From Thermobifida fusca NBRC 14071 = JCM 3263 (lineage in GTDB: Bacteria; Actinomycetota; Actinomycetes; Streptosporangiales; Streptosporangiaceae), in the NCBI RefSeq assembly GCF_001592045.1, contig NZ_BCWB01000004.1, positions 1 through 64,000 on the forward strand: a stretch of DNA of 64,000 nt, written 5' to 3'. Under the pieces are notes generated by a model. The model was given only the letters and a program-made list of their open reading frames with translations. It was not told the DNA's origin and did not search any database. Numbering within the stretch: position 1 is the first letter of the stretch; each line of letters begins with the position of its first letter. Position numbers and translations under genes: made by a program. Positions 63,300 through 64,000 of the stretch are shown one piece after another.

Positions 63300-63854
63300 A
63301 TGCAAACTTCGTTGGACACCAAAACCCGTTCCGGGTTTTCGGGCGTGCTGCGTTTCCGCTACATCGGTCCCTTTGAGGTAGACGAGCTGGCCGAGCTGTG
63401 GAAACCCCTCCATCAGCAGCACACGACGATCGCCTCGCACCTGGAGGACCTGCTCGGCACGGTGAGCGCGGAAGAATCGTGGCGTCGCCGCAGCCGGCGG
63501 TATGTGGAGTGGCTGTCCGAGCCGGAGACGATCGCCGTGATCGCGGAGAGCGACGGGGTCGACGTCGGCTACGCGATGGTGACCATCCGCGACGAGCACC
63601 ACGGCTCGTGGGACCGCGGGGACCGGGTCGCGGTCGTCCAGACCCTGGCGGTGCACCCTGACTACTCCTTGGAGTTGGTGGGCAGCGGCCTCCTTGACGA
63701 GGTCCGTCGGCAGCTCGCCGAGACCGGTGTGCGGGACCTGGAGCTGCCTGCCGTGTCCGGGAACTCGGCGGCCATCCGCTTCTACGAAAGCCAAGGCTTC
63801 CGCCCGTTTGTGACCACGATGGTGTCGCGTATCGGAGTGGGCCCCCACGACTAA
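63300..63854 (+). CDS. GNAT family N-acetyltransferase
   Basis: 184 residues. The acetyl-CoA site is seen as VVQTLAVHPDYSLELVGSGLLDEVRRQL, a diverged form of 'V...RG.G.G..L', and the C-terminal LPAVSGNSAAIRFYESQGFRPF matches motif B (N..A...Y...GF). GGAGCAGG lies upstream of the ATG. Substrate unknown; single gene followed by a terminator. Confidence 0.93.
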   Translation: MQTSLDTKTRSGFSGVLRFRYIGPFEVDELAELWKPLHQQHTTIASHLEDLLGTVSAEESWRRRSRRYVEWLSEPETIAVIAESDGVDVGYAMVTIRDEHHGSWDRGDRVAVVQTLAVHPDYSLELVGSGLLDEVRRQLAETGVRDLELPAVSGNSAAIRFYESQGFRPFVTTMVSRIGVGPHD

Positions 63855-63875
63855 ACAGCACGCAGTGAGCTGTGT

Positions 63876-63911
63876 GCGGCGGCCGAAGACCAGGCTGGCT
63901 TCGGCCGCCGC
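63876..63911 (+). terminator. Hairpin terminator after the GNAT gene
   Basis: GCGGCGGCCGAAG and CTTCGGCCGCCGC form a 13-bp stem with a 10-nt loop that itself holds CCAG-CTGG. Confidence 0.75.
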
Positions 63912-64000
63912 GGCCTGTCTACAGGAATCCCAGGAGCACCGCCGGGCTGCTTCCCCGCTGCTCCCCCGCGCCTGGCTGTGCTGCCCGGTGTGGCTGGCCC

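Noticed and set aside
1-64000. tRNA, rRNA and other standard RNA genes
   Set aside because: No cloverleaf-type or rRNA sequence was recognised by eye; a covariance search would be decisive.

Overview
The window is high-GC DNA with frequent GTG and TTG starts, tightly overlapping operons, a conservon-type signalling operon, WYL, TetR and LysR regulators and a type I-E CRISPR array. Together these point to an actinobacterium. The CRISPR repeat and general gene style look like a thermophilic Nocardiopsidaceae member such as Thermobifida, but that species-level placement is an impression from memory and was not tested. No rRNA or tRNA gene was recognised.

Bases 1-15093 form one catabolic and uptake island. 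On the minus strand a TRAP transporter (dctP, dctQ, dctM) runs into a cytochrome P450 that leaves the window. A second minus-strand operon encodes an aldehyde dehydrogenase, an SDR, an ADP-forming acyl-CoA synthetase and another SDR. An NTF2-like protein is divergent from it. Next come a nitronate monooxygenase and a double-length acyl-CoA dehydrogenase, divergent from a TetR regulator and a third SDR. The enzyme order (hydroxylate, oxidise twice, activate with CoA, dehydrogenate) fits degradation of an alicyclic, terpenoid or branched carboxylic compound; the substrate is unknown. AT-rich palindromes sit in the control regions.

Bases 15280-17586 hold a leader and a CRISPR array of 35 repeats and 34 spacers, three of which are exact duplicates. 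No cas gene lies in the window, so the array must be served in trans. Beyond it are a CE7 acetyl esterase and then a five-gene minus-strand operon: SWIM zinc finger, DUF5691, MoxR-type AAA+ ATPase, DUF5682 and VWA protein (26663 down to 19250). This is a coherent ATPase-centred system of unknown purpose and the best candidate here for an undescribed biological system.

Bases 26776-39136 contain an old yellow enzyme, a stress-type cluster (two DUF2267 proteins, DUF2795, a DUF892 ferritin-like protein), a tyrosine phosphatase, a membrane GAF-like protein with a tiny partner, an ABC exporter divergent from a WYL regulator, a scar made of OmpA and IS200-type transposase fragments, a CPBP protease, a Cys-rich copper-binding protein and a membrane protein.

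Bases 39576-49216 hold a membrane beta-propeller protein, a DEAD-box RNA helicase, a globin, an SPFH protein coupled to a small ribbon-helix-helix protein, a two-gene ABC exporter and an orphan solute-binding lipoprotein. From 49569 to 53850 lie a four-gene conservon (sensor kinase, roadblock, DUF742, GTPase) and a STAS protein. The rest encodes CorA, AlkB, a membrane-anchored Vps62-like protein, an EamA transporter, a small unknown protein, two convergent overlapping LysR regulators and a GNAT acetyltransferase. Perfect hairpins mark many gene ends.
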